This document shows positions 25,588 through 39,600 of a stretch of DNA of 64,000 nucleotides, piece after piece (the stretch's first letter is position 1; each line of letters starts with the position of its first letter). The DNA lies in contig NC_045139.1 in the NCBI RefSeq assembly GCF_008831285.2, positions 6,666,204 to 6,730,203 of the forward strand. Reading direction: 5' to 3'. A model generated the notes under the pieces. It did no database searches, was not told the DNA's origin, and saw only the letters and a program-made list of their open reading frames with translations. Source of the DNA: Nymphaea colorata. Lineage: Eukaryota; Streptophyta; Magnoliopsida; Nymphaeales; Nymphaeaceae. The position numbers were made by a program, and so were the translations under genes.

Positions 25588-28500
25588 GATGAAGGATATA
25601 TTGGAAATGCTACGGGTCACCTGTACATTATTGCTATAACTGAAGCTTGGGCGTGAGGACCCATATGAATTGACCCAGCAGCTTTTTCATGAGACAGGAA
25701 ACAAAAATTTTGAGGAAGTTCAGAAAAATTAGGCTTTTCTTGTGTGCCAAGAATCTGTAAATAGTCATTCAAAATCTGTTAACTGAAACATATAATTCAT
25801 TGTGCTCATTGCAGTAGTTCATGCACAAATGTACTTCTTCCTTGCTGTAATTTGTAGTGATTATGGATATCCAAAATAGAATGGTTGAAGAGTGTCATCT
25901 TCCCTCACACCAAATGGACTCTCTTATTGTCATTTAAAGTAGTGTATAATACTTCTGGAAGATTTCTGGGATTCTGATTCATCACTTGCAGGGGCGACTT
26001 TCCCAGTTTGATGGTTTTTTGTAATTGATGTCCCTTTAGTTAATCTATTGTTTTCTTTCATATTGTATTCAACTTTCTTTGTGCTGCTTGTTGCAATCTT
26101 CTGAGCACATTTCAGTGTTGCAAGTGCATTGTGTAGTCGTCTTTCAATTCTGAGCTGGTAAATTTTTTAATTGGTTATTTTAATTGGTTGTAGCATCTGC
26201 TTAGTCCTTAAAGCGATTATTGCTTATAACGTCTAAAATTTTTGCTTCATATTTAGGAGATCAAATTGGTCATGTAGCCTGCTGGAAATATTCCACTTCA
26301 TTACCTCCGACTTCTGAGATTCCTTGTACTCATAGAAAGCTATGTATAGGCAGAATCTAAATTCATGTGAAACCCATGGGTTTAATCAGTTCTATGGTTT
26401 ATCAACATTTTCTGTCGAATCGATCTATTCAAGAATTTCTACTTGTTAAAGATCCATTGTTACTTTAAAAGTGCCTCAATCTCCATGCTTTCAGGTGTTC
26501 TTGGGCAAAGTTAACCATATAAATGTCATCTACTTTGTTGATACAAATGTGGTCTACTTGGTTGATTTATTAAAGATTCACGCTTCAATTGTGCTTGTCT
26601 TTCACTTGATTGTGTTTTTTAAGATTGCAATCTTTTTATATTTTAATAATTTTTTCTAGATGAATGTTGCAAATTTCTATATGCATGTTAAACATTTGCG
26701 ATTCTGAGGTCGTGCGGTCAGTCTTGCTTAAAGTGACCACTGAATACTTTTACAGTTAAAAAAAGTTTTCAGGTAAATTTAGATCTGTCAATTACAAGTG
26801 AATGAAGAAAAAAGGTAATTTCTATGTTCTTTAGTCTCATCCGTGGACCGTTGCCACAAATATTATTGTTGGGAAAGTTGAATGTGATTTATTCTAAAGA
26901 TTGAGGTAGCTCCATCATCCATAAAACACTATATATTTTATAAATATGTCTCAATCTTGAAGGTGGATTTACCTAACATTTTGTTACTGTTCTTGTTGTC
27001 AAACGGCCTCTAAAGATTGAGGTAGCTCCATCATCCATAAAACACTATATATTTTATAAATATGTCTCAATCTTTAAGGTGGATTTATCTTACAGTTTGT
27101 TACTGTTCTTGTTGTCAAACGGCCTCTAAAGAGACGCAACATTTTGTTTCTGTTCTTGTTGTCACGGCCTCTAAAGGGACACGACGGGGATAGTGTGCCT
27201 CCTACACGTTCTCAAACTAAATTACGAGTTAATTTCCACCTTTTGGTATTTGATGCTGCTTAGCTGTTTAAGAACTTGACAATGAATAGTAGCCTATGTA
27301 GAAACAGCTTCATATGGTCGTCCTCTTTTTTTATTTAAAAAATTGAAATGAAAATACCATTTAAATTTCTCACCGAGCAACTTCCGTATATTTGGTTCTG
27401 CAAAAGTCGTCATTGTAATGATGAGAGTATGCTGATGACTCAATGACTCCTTTAGCTGCACTTAGACGGCAAAATGAGAGGTGACCTGATATTTATTCTG
27501 CTTTTAACTGAGTTAACTTAGCTTATCTGAACAAATGAGATTCATATATTGATTTGTGAGGTATTGAAATCAGATGACTACTTCTATGGCTAGATGTTTA
27601 TTTTTTTATTTTGTTTTGTAAAAAAACTATCGTAAATGGTACATTTGCGACGGCTAGCTAGCGGTTTTTAGCCGAAATGCACTTTTTGCAATAGTTTTTA
27701 ACGACACTAAATTTAAAAAAAAGAAAGAAAAACATCTGGCCACAGCAGTATCTGGCTGATTTCAATTTTCCTTTGATTTGATAAAGCTTATGAGAGATGA
27801 CAATTATAAATTAAAATTTTGTGTTAACGATTGTGAAAACAGTATCTTACAGAGTAGAGGAAAGAGATTTCAGAAGAACATGTAATCTAAAAAATAAGTA
27901 ACTGCATCTAGTCACCACTGCCGCTATGGTACTGTATAGGCCAATACACATCGTGTAGTTCAACGTTTGAAACAATATTTGTTCCGGTCGGCACTGTTTG
28001 TTCTTGGAAAAACTAACTTTTGAAAGAAAAAGAGAAGGCCGATACGGGCCAACAACAACAAGGCCAATATGCCGTCCGGTATGCAAACTGCTACGGTGCC
28101 CAAACGAATAGTAACAAGGTTGCATCTGATGCAACCTGAAGTTGGGACAGCAGGCAAAAGACAAGCAAACTTTGCTGGTTTACAGCCTAGTCTACACCTC
28201 AAGCCAAGCCGTCCCAAATAAAGGATATTGGACAAGAAAGGGCGGTGCCTAATTGGCCGTGATACTTTTTGAGTTCTTAACAAGTCTATTGGTACTTACA
28301 CTACTTCCGGAACCAAACAAAAATATAAAACTAAAGAGAGGAAAAACGATGAGTTTATGCTTCTTCTCTCTCCCATCTCTTTAATTCCACGCTTGTTGAC
28401 GAAGTTCTGGATCTGGTTGCAAGTGCCAATCTTACTTTAGGTAGGCCTCTTAAAAGAAAAATTTCATAGCAGAAGGCTTATTTAGTTTTTTTGTATAATC

Positions 28501-29676
28501 AACCGACAGTATTTTGTCTCTACATGATGAATGAAATGGGATTGTGGGTGGTGAATAGTGTAGCCATAGATTGGAAATATCATAAAATTATGACGATTAG
28601 TAAGTGATTGAATAACCAAAAAGACCATTTACTTATAAAGTTCTGTTGGGATTCGAGGAAGTATCTAATGGTTGAAGAGGGAGCATAGGGGTTAAATGTT
28701 GAAGTTTGTTGAGCAACATTCGTGCCAATGTTTTCAAAGAATTAAGAGTGCATATATATGTATATATGCGAATTATTCTTGGCAAGTTGTGCGTATATAG
28801 ATTCGCCTGGCACTTGAGATTCAAGGGCCAGATGGATCGAGAAAGAAATTTTACTCTGAAATCCTTTATCTCGACTTAAGATATCTTCTTCTGTCATGTT
28901 TAATTTCCTGGATGCCCATTCAAGTCTGTTGCTCGACCTGCTTTTGTCACGCTCAAATGCAATCATCAGCTCGTAAGCTCAAAACAGAAACATGGTCTAA
29001 CCTTAATACCACCTTCAAGCATGCCCTTGCTTTTTGTAGGGTCTATTTTCACCCTCAAAATAGAAGACAAGTTATCCAGGTGAAACTTATCTCCCCTCTC
29101 TAGAAAGGTCTCAAATCCAACTACGAGTTCACGTGGGCTAATCTCCCCCTACTTTTAGCATCATCGTATTAGAATCCAGCCTCCAATATTCATCCAATCC
29201 AGTTTTTAGCTTTAGGTCCCTAGTTTACATCTTTACCAACCTGTCAGGATCCTCCGCACATTCAGCCAAAAAGAGTCATTATCTGAACATTTCCTGACCA
29301 CACCTCAACCTGCTTCACTGGGTTTTGAAACATTTCAATCCCAAGTAGGACAACATCTAACAGGTGTCAGGGACTGTACGCTCACATGGTCTGAAAGATC
29401 ATGAACAGCACAGGTTATCAGAACAAGCAACCAGTTTTTGGACCAAAAGAAAAGGAATTTGATAGAAAAGGATAAGCAGTTCATTGATTGCAACAGAGGA
29501 GGTTTCACAGAAATACAGCAGTTTGTCAAGTAGTTCCAACTTATTACCGAAACAAATTTTATACATCTTGTACAGACAACAGAACCGAAAAGACAAATTG
29601 GTGAAACAGTCTACTGGGTACAGTCCTCATGCTTTCATTAGTAAATCTGGAACTTCTGCTTTTTTTATGAGTCCAC
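25588..29676. other. Interval between PTAC10 and the ankyrin gene (convergent 3' ends)
   Basis: The first few hundred bases are the probable 3' UTR of PTAC10, and roughly 29330-29676 that of the ankyrin gene. Between them I see only AT-rich DNA, the tandem repeat at 26894-27176, and stretches around 27600-28320 with short palindromes (for example GGTTGCATCTGATGCAACC) that may be transposon debris. Small open frames here have no recognisable product. Confidence 0.6.
26894..27176. repeat. Tandem repeat, 116-bp unit, two full copies plus a partial third
   Basis: Units begin CTAAAGATTGAGGTAGC at 26894 and 27010. A third, internally deleted unit starts at 27126 and ends at 27170, where CTAAAG recurs. 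The two full copies are nearly identical, suggesting a recent event. Confidence 0.92.
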
Positions 29677-32461
29677 TCATGCTTCTGAAAAAATTGAACG
29701 CCCGTAGGAATGACCTCCCTGCTGGTCTGGTATCTGGTTCTCTGTAAACAGGCCATGTGCGCCGAAACAGAAGTACTGGTTCATTAATCTGTTACTTGAA
29801 TTCAACTTGTCATACGGTTCAGAATTTATGGATGTCTTGCAACCAGAAGGCCCATTCTCATGATCAGATTCAACTTCCTTGAGCTTCTCAGATGATGAGG
29901 GCTCTGAAGAAGACTGAGAAGGCATTCCTTGAATAACCCCATGCATCAACCCGGCAGCAAATCTTTTCTTTGCAGATGGACTAGGAAGAATGCTCCTAAT
30001 TGCAAGTGTCCGTTTGTTGTTCAGGAGAGATGTTGTGGAGAATCGTTGCCTCAGTGGAGTTGGCGTGTCCTGATGATCATACCAACTGTGTTTGTCCTCC
30101 ATGGATTCTTCATCACCACCATGTTGCCACCCACTCCTTGTGCTATCCTTTTCAGTCTGCGCATCACTCCCTGGCTTTTTAGATCTGCCCTTCTTGTAGG
30201 CCCATCCAAGTAGGTTCCTCAATCTCCGTGCAGCAGAAGTCACAGAGTTGCTGGGTTTGTGAATGGTGTGAGGTCCAGGACTCATGTCCATAATCTCAAA
30301 ATGGCTGAATTCACCACTCTTGCTGCTGTTTGAGCAAGAACTTGACCTCACGCTGCAGGCCTTTTCTGCTGGATCATATGCGTTTTCTGTTCCAGAATAC
30401 AGAAATATCTCAGCATCTGATATCTTAAAGGAAGTGCCTGGACTGCTCCCCATACTCTGCATTTTCAAGTGTGAAGTCAGAGCATTTCTGGCCGAGTGAC
30501 TGCGTGAATTTGAAATACCACCCGCTGAAACCAGCTGCTTGATCAATATTTCAGAAGATGCAGAGTGTGGATGTAGATTGAGAAGATCCAAAGGCGTCAA
30601 CCCATCAAGATCACAAATGTTTACATCAATTGAAGTAACAGACATTAGGAGGTCAACCAAATCACAACTGATATTTCCAGTCATCGCAAGATGGAGGGCT
30701 GTCCTCCCCTCATTATTCTTGAGATTAATAAACTCCGCCAGACACACAACTTGTCCACTAACTAACACCTTCATCAGCTCCATCTGTCGATCTAATCTTC
30801 GAAAACCTGGGGTTCGGAAGCCAGAAACAGCCATATGGAGAAAAGTATCCCCTGCATCATTTGTTGCAGACGATAAGGAAAGAGAAGCAAGAACTAGAAC
30901 CTTGACTACTTCCAAATGGCCACGGAAAGCTGCCGAATGCAGTGCTGTGTTTCCTTGGTTGTCCCTAGAGTTAATTATTTCGAAAGACTCCACCAGATTC
31001 CTTACCACCTGCAGCACAATATTAAGACCTTGGTTAACGCTGAAACAGGCAGCAAGCTGATCGTACGAGCATGAACACTCATGATAGGGAGAGCTGAAAT
31101 GGAACTGGGGAAATATGAGACGGTAAAGTTTACATGGTCATGCTTTAGAAGAAGCAGCAGTCATCATTCTTGATGAACAGATAACAGATTCATGTGACAG
31201 ACGAAAGAGGTAAGCCCGCTATTTGACATGCAACAGACTGTTTGACTTGCAGGTTGAACACTTTTAGAGACATGGGTTCAGTATATTTATAACATAAACA
31301 GAATTTGGGGTCATAAGAAATTTTCAAGACTTCAGACATAGAGATTCAATTTATTTTGTAACATGAGCTGAAGCAGAGAATAACAATTTCAGCATTTTGA
31401 AAACTGTCGTTCTGTGATGTGCCAAATCCATGGTCGCGTGCTGTACAAATACGTGAAGAATGGTTTTGTTTTAGTGAAGAACAAGAAACTTGGCAAGGAA
31501 CTGCCAACGTGAGAAAGAAGTGGAAGGGGAAAAAACTAACAGTAGAATTACAAGAAACTCTCTGTACTGTATATATCACAATTGGAGAGCAAGGTCCCCA
31601 GAACCTAATACCAGAATTTAACTAAGTGAAGCAAATGACTCAAAGCTTCATACTCCTCAAGAAGAGCAAAATTAAAGCTAAAGGCGTCGAGAAAATTGAT
31701 AACCATCAAACAGACAAGGGGAGAGAGAGAGAGAATGCTCACCTCAACCTGTCCTCTTGCTGCTGCTGCGTGCAGAACAGTGCATCCCTGTACGTCCCTG
31801 CATGCCAATGCATCTCCAAACTGAAGCAGCATCTCCCTTAGCACCTCCCAGCTGCCGCCTCTGGCCGCTGCATGGACGGCCCTGCTCATAATCTCTCCCT
31901 TGAACACATTCTCCTCCACCACCTCCTCCCCTTCCATCTGAGCTTCTGCCCCCATCAATGCTGCATCAAGGATCATCCTGAACACCACAATGCTCCTGCT
32001 CCTCGCCGCTGCGTACAGAATGTCCGTCACGCCATATTCCCCCTCTCCGAACACAAGGAACGGCTCTCTCCTCAGAAGCTCCTCCATGAATTCAACATCT
32101 CCGGCCGCGGCGGCCGTGTACAGAAGCCACCCGCCGTACCCAGCACGGATCAGGGAGTTGGCCCCATTGGTGCCGCGGACCTCGCAGTCATGGAAGAGGG
32201 CGCGGGCAACGGCGGCGCGGCCGCGGGGGCATGGATAAAATCAGGGTGGTCGTCCCAGACGGTCTCCAGTCGGCGGATCCGGCGGAGGGAGGTGAGCTTA
32301 ATGAGTAGGTTGCTATCCACGCGCAGGAGCGCTCGAACCAGGTCGTAGTGGCCGTTGGCTGCCGCGAGGTCTACTGGGGTGGCATACCACCATTGTTCGC
32401 CGGTGCTCTCCCACCGGAGGGGGAAGTAAACCGGTGGTTCCGGTAGTGGTGGAGGATCCAT
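29677..32461 (-). CDS. Ankyrin-repeat protein, two exons, one-base frame break in exon 1
   Basis: Member of a plant ankyrin-repeat family without membrane segments; its molecular role is not established to my knowledge. Exon 1 is 32461-31743, the intron 31742-31009 (GT-AG) and exon 2 31008-29677, ending in stop. Exon 1 begins MDPPPLPEPP and contains RWESTGEQWWYATPVDLAAA, RRIRRLETVWDD, then, in another frame, NSLIRAGYGGWLLYTAA, GEYGVTDILYAAARS and GCTVLHAAAARGQVE. Exon 2 continues with GNTALHSAAFRGHLEVVKVL, GDTFLHMAVSGF, GRTALHLAM and DLDGLTPLDLL, then a Ser-rich tail with RRLRNLLGWAYKKG and NQYFCFGAHGL. The frame changes within the run of five G at 32225-32229 (plus strand). Exon 1 is 719 nt, one short of a multiple of three, so one extra base there would join both halves into about 683 residues. 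Everything else is intact, so a consensus error in a homopolymer is as likely as a real mutation. An ATG seven codons upstream is an alternative start. Confidence 0.88.
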
Positions 32462-35400
32462 CTCTTCTGCCGCTCTGCCCATCTCTTTCCCTCTCCCTAT
32501 CTCTCTTGGAAATGACGGAAGCAGAGTTGGTATTCTACCCCTCTGTAGAGGCTGACTCACTCACTCACTCACTTCAATGCCGCTACCATGAAAGAAAGGA
32601 AACCGAAATGCTCCTTTCCTCACGAGAGAGAGAGAGAAAGAGTGGTTTCACAGAGGCAGAGCAGGACAGAACAGGCCACAGGAAAAGGAAACTAAAGCTG
32701 CCATCTAAGTCTCTCTGCACCTCTTTGATTTAGAGTATTTACACGTTCTCAAGATCCAAGAGAAGAAATCATAAGATGGTAAATCTGCAGAGCCACTTTC
32801 TTTGTTTTCTTTATATTTGATAACTTTCTTCCTCTCAAGTCAAATCTGGAAGATAAAACACCGCCCACTTCTTTTTTGTTGTCCTGTTCCTGCCCACTTC
32901 CATGAATCTGAACAATGAGAGAGAAAGAGATGGGCATAAGCTTGTCTACAATAAACTAATAATAAATCTAACGAGGCAAATAAGAAAAGTCAGTTAAAAT
33001 GCCAGAAATGATGACGGTGGTATTTACTCCCCATTGGTCGGTGGCAATACGCACTTTGATTCCCTTGCTCACTGCTTTCTGCAGACAAGAACAGTACAAC
33101 GATCAGTGAGAGGGCTCTGTCTCAATGATCTCATATCATATGATGCCAACTCTTTCTCTCTCTACAGATTAAATGTTATTTTTCTTTCCCTGCGGGACCT
33201 ATCTACAGCTTTGGGATTGTAGCCCTTTTCTCTGATCTGAACTAAAATTTATTTTTTTTTCACGGCATTTCTTTTCTCTAAACCAGGTGTGTTTAATTGA
33301 CACTGATAAAAAATTTATAGGTCTAAGAACCTTGGATTAAGATCAGACCCTCCTCGTAACTAATCTTCAATTCAATATTTTCTCAATGTAAAAGTGTAAA
33401 ATCATTATCTTAACTGTTGATCTTAGGTATAATCTAAGATCCTGAGTTTAATCAACCATAGATTTCATCATGGAGTTTTTTGCCATAACAGCACAAACAT
33501 GCCACATTAGATTCATGTCATCTATTCACTGCGACGTAATTCTTCCCGACATAAAAGTAACTACACTTTTTAATGGTTATTGACAATTATCTCGTGATTT
33601 CAAATCATTTTCGTTGTAAGCGTAACGTGAGCATGAATTAGCATGAAGCTACACTGACATCAAGATCCAAGATTCAATAAAAAAAAAGTTGGAACCAGAA
33701 AGTCATGAAGACCAAGATTCAGTAAATAAAAAATTCGTATCAGTAATCAAGATGGCCTTTGATCTTCTTCTCTTTCCAGTGGTATCAAGATATCAAAATT
33801 GCAAATAGGAGCAATCGATCAGACGCCCCCCAACAATAAGTCCAAGAAAAGAAAGATTGATGGACTCCGCATGTACGCCAAACTCTTACGAGAATCCATT
33901 GAGTGCACCATCTTCCTCCATGTGCTTCGATGTAACTCTTCTGGCTTTTACTATGGAAAAGAAACTTTATTTTATGTTCATTAATTTGACTAAAGAAACA
34001 TGGCGGTATGTTGAAATAAAGAAACAATAGAAACCTGCCATTTGCCTCAGAGCTTCGTGGTATATTGTTCTTAACCTCTTTCACATGTGAGATAACAGAG
34101 ATAAAATAATTAAACAGGTTACCTACTCAATCAAATTGGATCCAGCAGCCGGGTATGAACTTGAGTTAGAGGGTCGAAGTTCAGTTTGCTAGATTACTGG
34201 GATGGGGATGCAAATTCTTGTTCCGCTGATTGCAGGATTAAAATCTTTCGGTTTCAGGAAGCACGTGGTAGCTGTCGTGCGTTAATTCATTTGGGTTACA
34301 AATGGTGCAACACTTGAGTTGAAAAATATACCGTAAGTCCAATCAAGCTTTGAAGCAAGCCCGAAACTTAAAGACAAGAGTTTGGTATTCACGGATTTCA
34401 ATAAACAAACATTAAAAAAAGAAGTTAGAATGTTAAGAGAACTTTCAATAATTGGTTCAATATATGAGCCAGAACTACAATATATCTAGCAATCTTACCG
34501 TTGTATTTAAGAACATTGTAACCACTGCTTTAACTTAAGTACCGATGTGCTTGGTCATAAATTGTGCAGTTTAGTTCGAACTGGATCTGGATCAAACACA
34601 TTGATTGTCAGCCAATCTTAACCTATCCCAATCCAGAACTGCCGCTTACCCCATGAAAAGAATGTCAAAATTTTGAACCAGTTTGAACCGGAATAGTGGA
34701 TGAAAATTCATATCCAGGCGGCCTACATCACTAGATATCGTACTGCCACTTTAAAAATATTAGGTCTTGTCTCTCTCTCGGGTAGGCCCCAAATCACGGG
34801 GATCTCGTTCATACCAATCTTCGTTGCTCGCATTAAATGAAAATATGATTAGTGACATTAATATCAAATAATGATATAAGCAACAAGAATGATGAAACGA
34901 CAACTCAGACCAACAATGCAACCCTATGGATCATATGAAATGTCATGGCCGCAAGTTGGTTTTCTAATAAAAATTGTCCATAAAAATAAATACAACCTAA
35001 AAAAAAAATCATTTGATTGTTGAAAAACTATGCACATGTCTTATAAATTTACTTTATTTTTTTTAAGACAGATTCACGAAACAATATGGAACAACTTCAT
35101 GAAAAATCATACAAATAAACCTGGACATCATGGCTAGCCCGGCCAGACAAAATGCGGGGCTTAAGTAGGGCTGCTGCAACTTACTTGGCGCTCAGTTTAC
35201 TAATTATAAATTGGCTACCAACGAGCTGCTCGAACTGTAAAAAGCATCGAGGTGACCATAAGTTTACTTATGTCCCGACACAATTCTTGATTTAGGTGGC
35301 AAGAGAAAGAAGGGGAGGGGATGGGGCTTCGGCTTCTCACCTAAGTGGTAAGAACTCCCTCCGGCTCACCCAAAAAATAAGACTAAAAACATAATCATCT

Positions 35401-37396
35401 TAATTAGGGACCGACCGTTTGATGGCCTGAAAATGTCCTGTAAAGATGAATCCTTAAAAGAAATTTCAAATATTCAAAATTTTTCTCATTCCATCAAAAG
35501 TGGAATGAAAAATGTAACCGTTAAACAAGTTTTCGGAAAAATATTTCCACAAACATTGTGTGATTAAGTATATCTTATTTCTAGATGGACGATCAAACAA
35601 GAAACATAAACATTAACGCACCATGTTGATATTCTTGAAATATATTCCAAGAATACAGTGTTTTCTTTTATGGCAACACGTGCCCAAGCAAGTCCTATTT
35701 AGATAGTTTATTCGATCGTTCCCCCCGACTCGAACGTCTTTTAGGGTGTGGCAGACCGTCTCATGTTTGTATGTGCCAAACAAGGAGTGTGAAATCAAAC
35801 AACCTCCACAGCGGCCGGCCCTGTATGATACGAGATTCTTACTCGCTTTCGTTTGCTTTCGGCGACCAATAACTTTAACCCCGAAATTTATTGAGATAGA
35901 TAAGTGGACAGATACAAGTCGACCGGTACTGTAAGTCTGTGACCATCAAACCTGTGACATTTAATTCAACCATGTCCTCCAAAGTGATTCCAAACACATC
36001 ACAATCACCTCCACTGTGCTGCCTGAACCCTTAAAATATTTCACGTCAGGCACTTAGAGTGGCACATGTAGGCTTGTGTGGGCAGCTGCCCACACTGTGC
36101 AACAAAATTCTTTGATTTTCATATAGATGCACAGTTTCGCTTTGCTTGTTACTTTGGACTGCAAAAGATGGATGCGATATATCGCGTTAAAGATGGCGTA
36201 CTAGCCACCCAAGCCCCGACGCAATACAGAATTGTGGAGATAGGGAAAATAGAAGGACCTTCGGCATCATTTCCAAAAGTGGATTATTAATCTCATGCTC
36301 ACTCGAAAATTGGACTTTTTATCTCGTTAATCGAGTGACCGTGGATATTAGAAAGAGTCTTGGGGACTTGTGACAACACAGTTGCAACAAAAATTGATTC
36401 GATATCCAAAGTAAATGCAGCTGCTCTTTGATTTTGCTTGAAGTTAAATGTACAATTCAACATCACATGCCAACATTAATATATACATTGATACAAGTAA
36501 TAAAACTCTTGTGCCTGATTCATAAATTATTGGCCGTACGATGCACGATGGAATGATGTTAAGAACAGCCTAGCACGAAGCCTCGATCTCAAAATGGGTC
36601 GGTCAGGTCAGGTCAGGTCCCTACCTTTGCCTTTTACTTTTCCCTTCGTTCGGACCCACCTCCTCTCATCAATGTAGTGGTGGTGGGTGGATGCCAGGGT
36701 TAGGTCTCAGCCCGTGTCAGGACCCTCCCTCTCTCTCTCTTCACGTGCCAGGTACAATAAGGGTCCCGATCGATCCACCATGATGAAAAGCGACATGAAA
36801 TTAATAAATGTCCACGCATTCCTTTTTGAGCGCCACGGATATAATTTAATTCGAGCCCCCACACGTGGTTTATTGAAGCATGATTCGGCCCATGTCTGGT
36901 ATAAAATATAGATTATTTCCTTAGGTAAGATAAAGTAGTATAGTTGTTTCAATTCAACGGGCATAGCATAAGGTTTGCTGGTTGCGCATTTTTTTATTTT
37001 TGTAGATGTTATTTTTTTGGACAGTAAAAGATGGGATCGCGACACTCAAGTTTGAAAGTGGGTATCCCAATCAAGTCTCGCGCTGCCTAGGATCCCATTG
37101 AAAAAAGAATGTTAGGGTAGGAGGGGGAGGGGAGAGCCATTTCTGAAGAAACTCAGAGGGGATTTCCGGCACCCAATCGTCTCGGCGATCTCGATCATCA
37201 GCCAAAGCATGGTTCAATTCTTCTTCTCCCTCCCAAATGTTTGAAAATCCGGCGATGGAAGTGGCGGACGTGGTTCTTCCTCCATTTTCTCCGATGAACG
37301 ATGGTTGCGGATGCTTCCGGCACTGTGTGGGGACATCCAAAGCTTCAAACACCATGGCGCTCCTGATCTTTTTCAAGGGGTAAGTTGTTACCACTA

Positions 37397-37446
37397 GGAT
37401 TTGAACCATCGACCAACCGCTTAATAGCTGTTGATCCAACCAGCCA
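37397..37446 (-). repeat. tRNA-derived SINE-like block (A-box and B-box)
   Basis: Read on the minus strand, TGGCTGGTTGG (37446-37436) resembles a pol III A-box with one base missing. GGTTCAAATCC (37407-37397) matches the B-box, and they are 28 bases apart. The sequence between does not fold into a full tRNA anticodon arm by eye, so a tRNA-derived SINE head or a decayed tRNA is more likely than a functional tRNA gene. I could not define the element ends. Confidence 0.4.
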
Positions 37447-39514
37447 CACCTCTTGGGGACGGACTCCAACCGACGTTGATTTGTAAAACGGAATCGGCAA
37501 AACTGAGAATTAAGTGAATTGGCCATTCAATTCAGCTAAATCGCCTCAGATATAAATATTTTCAAAGTATTTTATAAAAGAATAGACAAAAATATTTAAA
37601 AAAAATATAACTAAAATTTCTTCCCACCCTTAGAATGACTCACATTTGTCATGTGCATTGCTTAGAACAGGGTCATCAATTTTTCTTTTCTTTTTGTGAA
37701 TTAATTCATGGCATACAAAGGCTGCCTTGCCACATGAAAAACTATATTATGTGAAATTAACTTTATTTCAAAGAGGAATTAAAATCAGCTAGCTGCCACA
37801 TATTGTTGGATGTTAAAATATTTGAAAGACTGTCGCTAAAACTACCATGCAACAGAAGCATTAGCAACAGTTTACATCATATTTATGATGTTTTTAGCAA
37901 CAGTTTATGGCACATTTATCCATAGTTTTAAAATATTTAAGCATCCAGCAACATCCAGGAGTCCGCTCATTTCAATTCCTTTTTGAAATAAATTCTGCAA
38001 CCTATGACTCAAGAGGTGGGGAAACTTTATGGGGTGGATGTCCTTGATTTTTTTTAGGAATGTCCACATATCCGATTTATATCATATCCAATGGGACCGT
38101 TCTACTATAAATTGGATATGAGAAAAAAATTAATATCAAGTTAAAAAATCAGATGTAATTAGGAAACTGGTTGTAGCATTAATGAGGCAAATGATAAACA
38201 GTTTGACCAAAATACCAATCTTACAATAACTAATTGTTTTGTGTATTTATTAAATAATTTTGAATATTCATTTTTTTTATTAAAAATAGCCCTATAGGAG
38301 CTGATGCATGCCACCAAATACTTCATCGAAAAATTAAAATTGTAGCAGATGAGCCATGTCGGGGCACTTGCTTCTCGCTTATATTTAGGGTCAAGTGTGG
38401 TATACAACAGTAAAAAGCTTTACAAAAAGTCAAGTGCCAATGGCACGAGAGACCGAAACCTTCTTCCTTTTTCCCTTCATCTTCAAGGTTTAAGGTAAGG
38501 TTTAAGGTTGTTTCAGGACTTAGCATGCAGTGAACCATCTGTCAACTAGAATAGAGTGTACCTACTGTTTACAGTTGTGAATAATAATACACCAAAACTT
38601 AACAGCAATAAGTTGTGACAATAAGTATCAAACTCGTTCGATTCATGTGCAAGAACGCGGGGGTGCCATTTTATAAAATAATTTTGAGTATTTTTAAGAA
38701 CTTTTTTTGTTTTTTTGATTATTTTTTGTATTTTTAATCTATATGTACAAAAATTATTTTTTAATATTTTTTGGCTGGCTGATTCTTTAAATCGGCAGCC
38801 TCGATGTCAAAGAACTTTTTTTACCTTATTAATAAGCAAGACGAGAATTTCAATGATCAATTCAAAAGTGAACTAAATTAATTTGGAAGCTTTAGCTTAT
38901 TAATAGACTGTGGGGGGCAACTTTTGTGTTAATGCAGTAAAAAGGAAGGCCTTTGAGACATAAAAGAAAGAAGAAAAAGGAACAAATGTATCAAGTACTC
39001 AAATGCACCTTGTATTTCTTGCATATGGACTCACATTTTCATATCTTACTATATTAAATTAACAAGTGGTATGTGTCTTTCGTGCGGAAAATCCCAACCA
39101 TTTAATAATTTTCTAAGGCATTCAAATTATGACCTTCTTATAGTGAGTGAGGTTTGGTTCAGGGGGGCTGGCAGGAGCCTTGGCTCTCCTCTAAAAAAGA
39201 AATAAAAATTTATATGTAAATTTAAAAAAAATATTTTTTATATACAAGTTTTAAAAATTAACTATAATTCAGCCTCCCTCATAAAATATTTGTGACTCAA
39301 CCCTCGGTTAAGTATATCCACATCCTTGCCCTTTTACTTTTCCTTTTCGGAACGCACCTACTCTTCCCTCCTTTCCCCCATTCATCAGTTTGGGTTAGTT
39401 ATTTGTTGGGGTGTCTCTCTCTCTCTCTCTCGTGTCACCCTAATAATTGGCTGGGTAAGGAACATAAGATGAGACACGTTTCATGTTCGATTTTCATGGG
39501 TGCTACTCTTCTAA

Positions 39515-39600
39515 TCTAACACGATTCAATCAAATATATTTGACATGCGAGCAAGACTCTAACACGATTCAATCAAATATATTTGACATGCGAGCAAGAC
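39515..39600. repeat. Perfect tandem duplication of 43 bp
   Basis: TCTAACACGATTCAATC through GCGAGCAAGAC occurs at 39515-39557 and again, identically, at 39558-39600. It is non-coding. Confidence 0.95.

Noticed and set aside
37071..37526. 151-codon frame on the minus strand
   Set aside because: No recognisable domain, and it overlaps a tRNA-derived repeat; composition and context do not support a gene.
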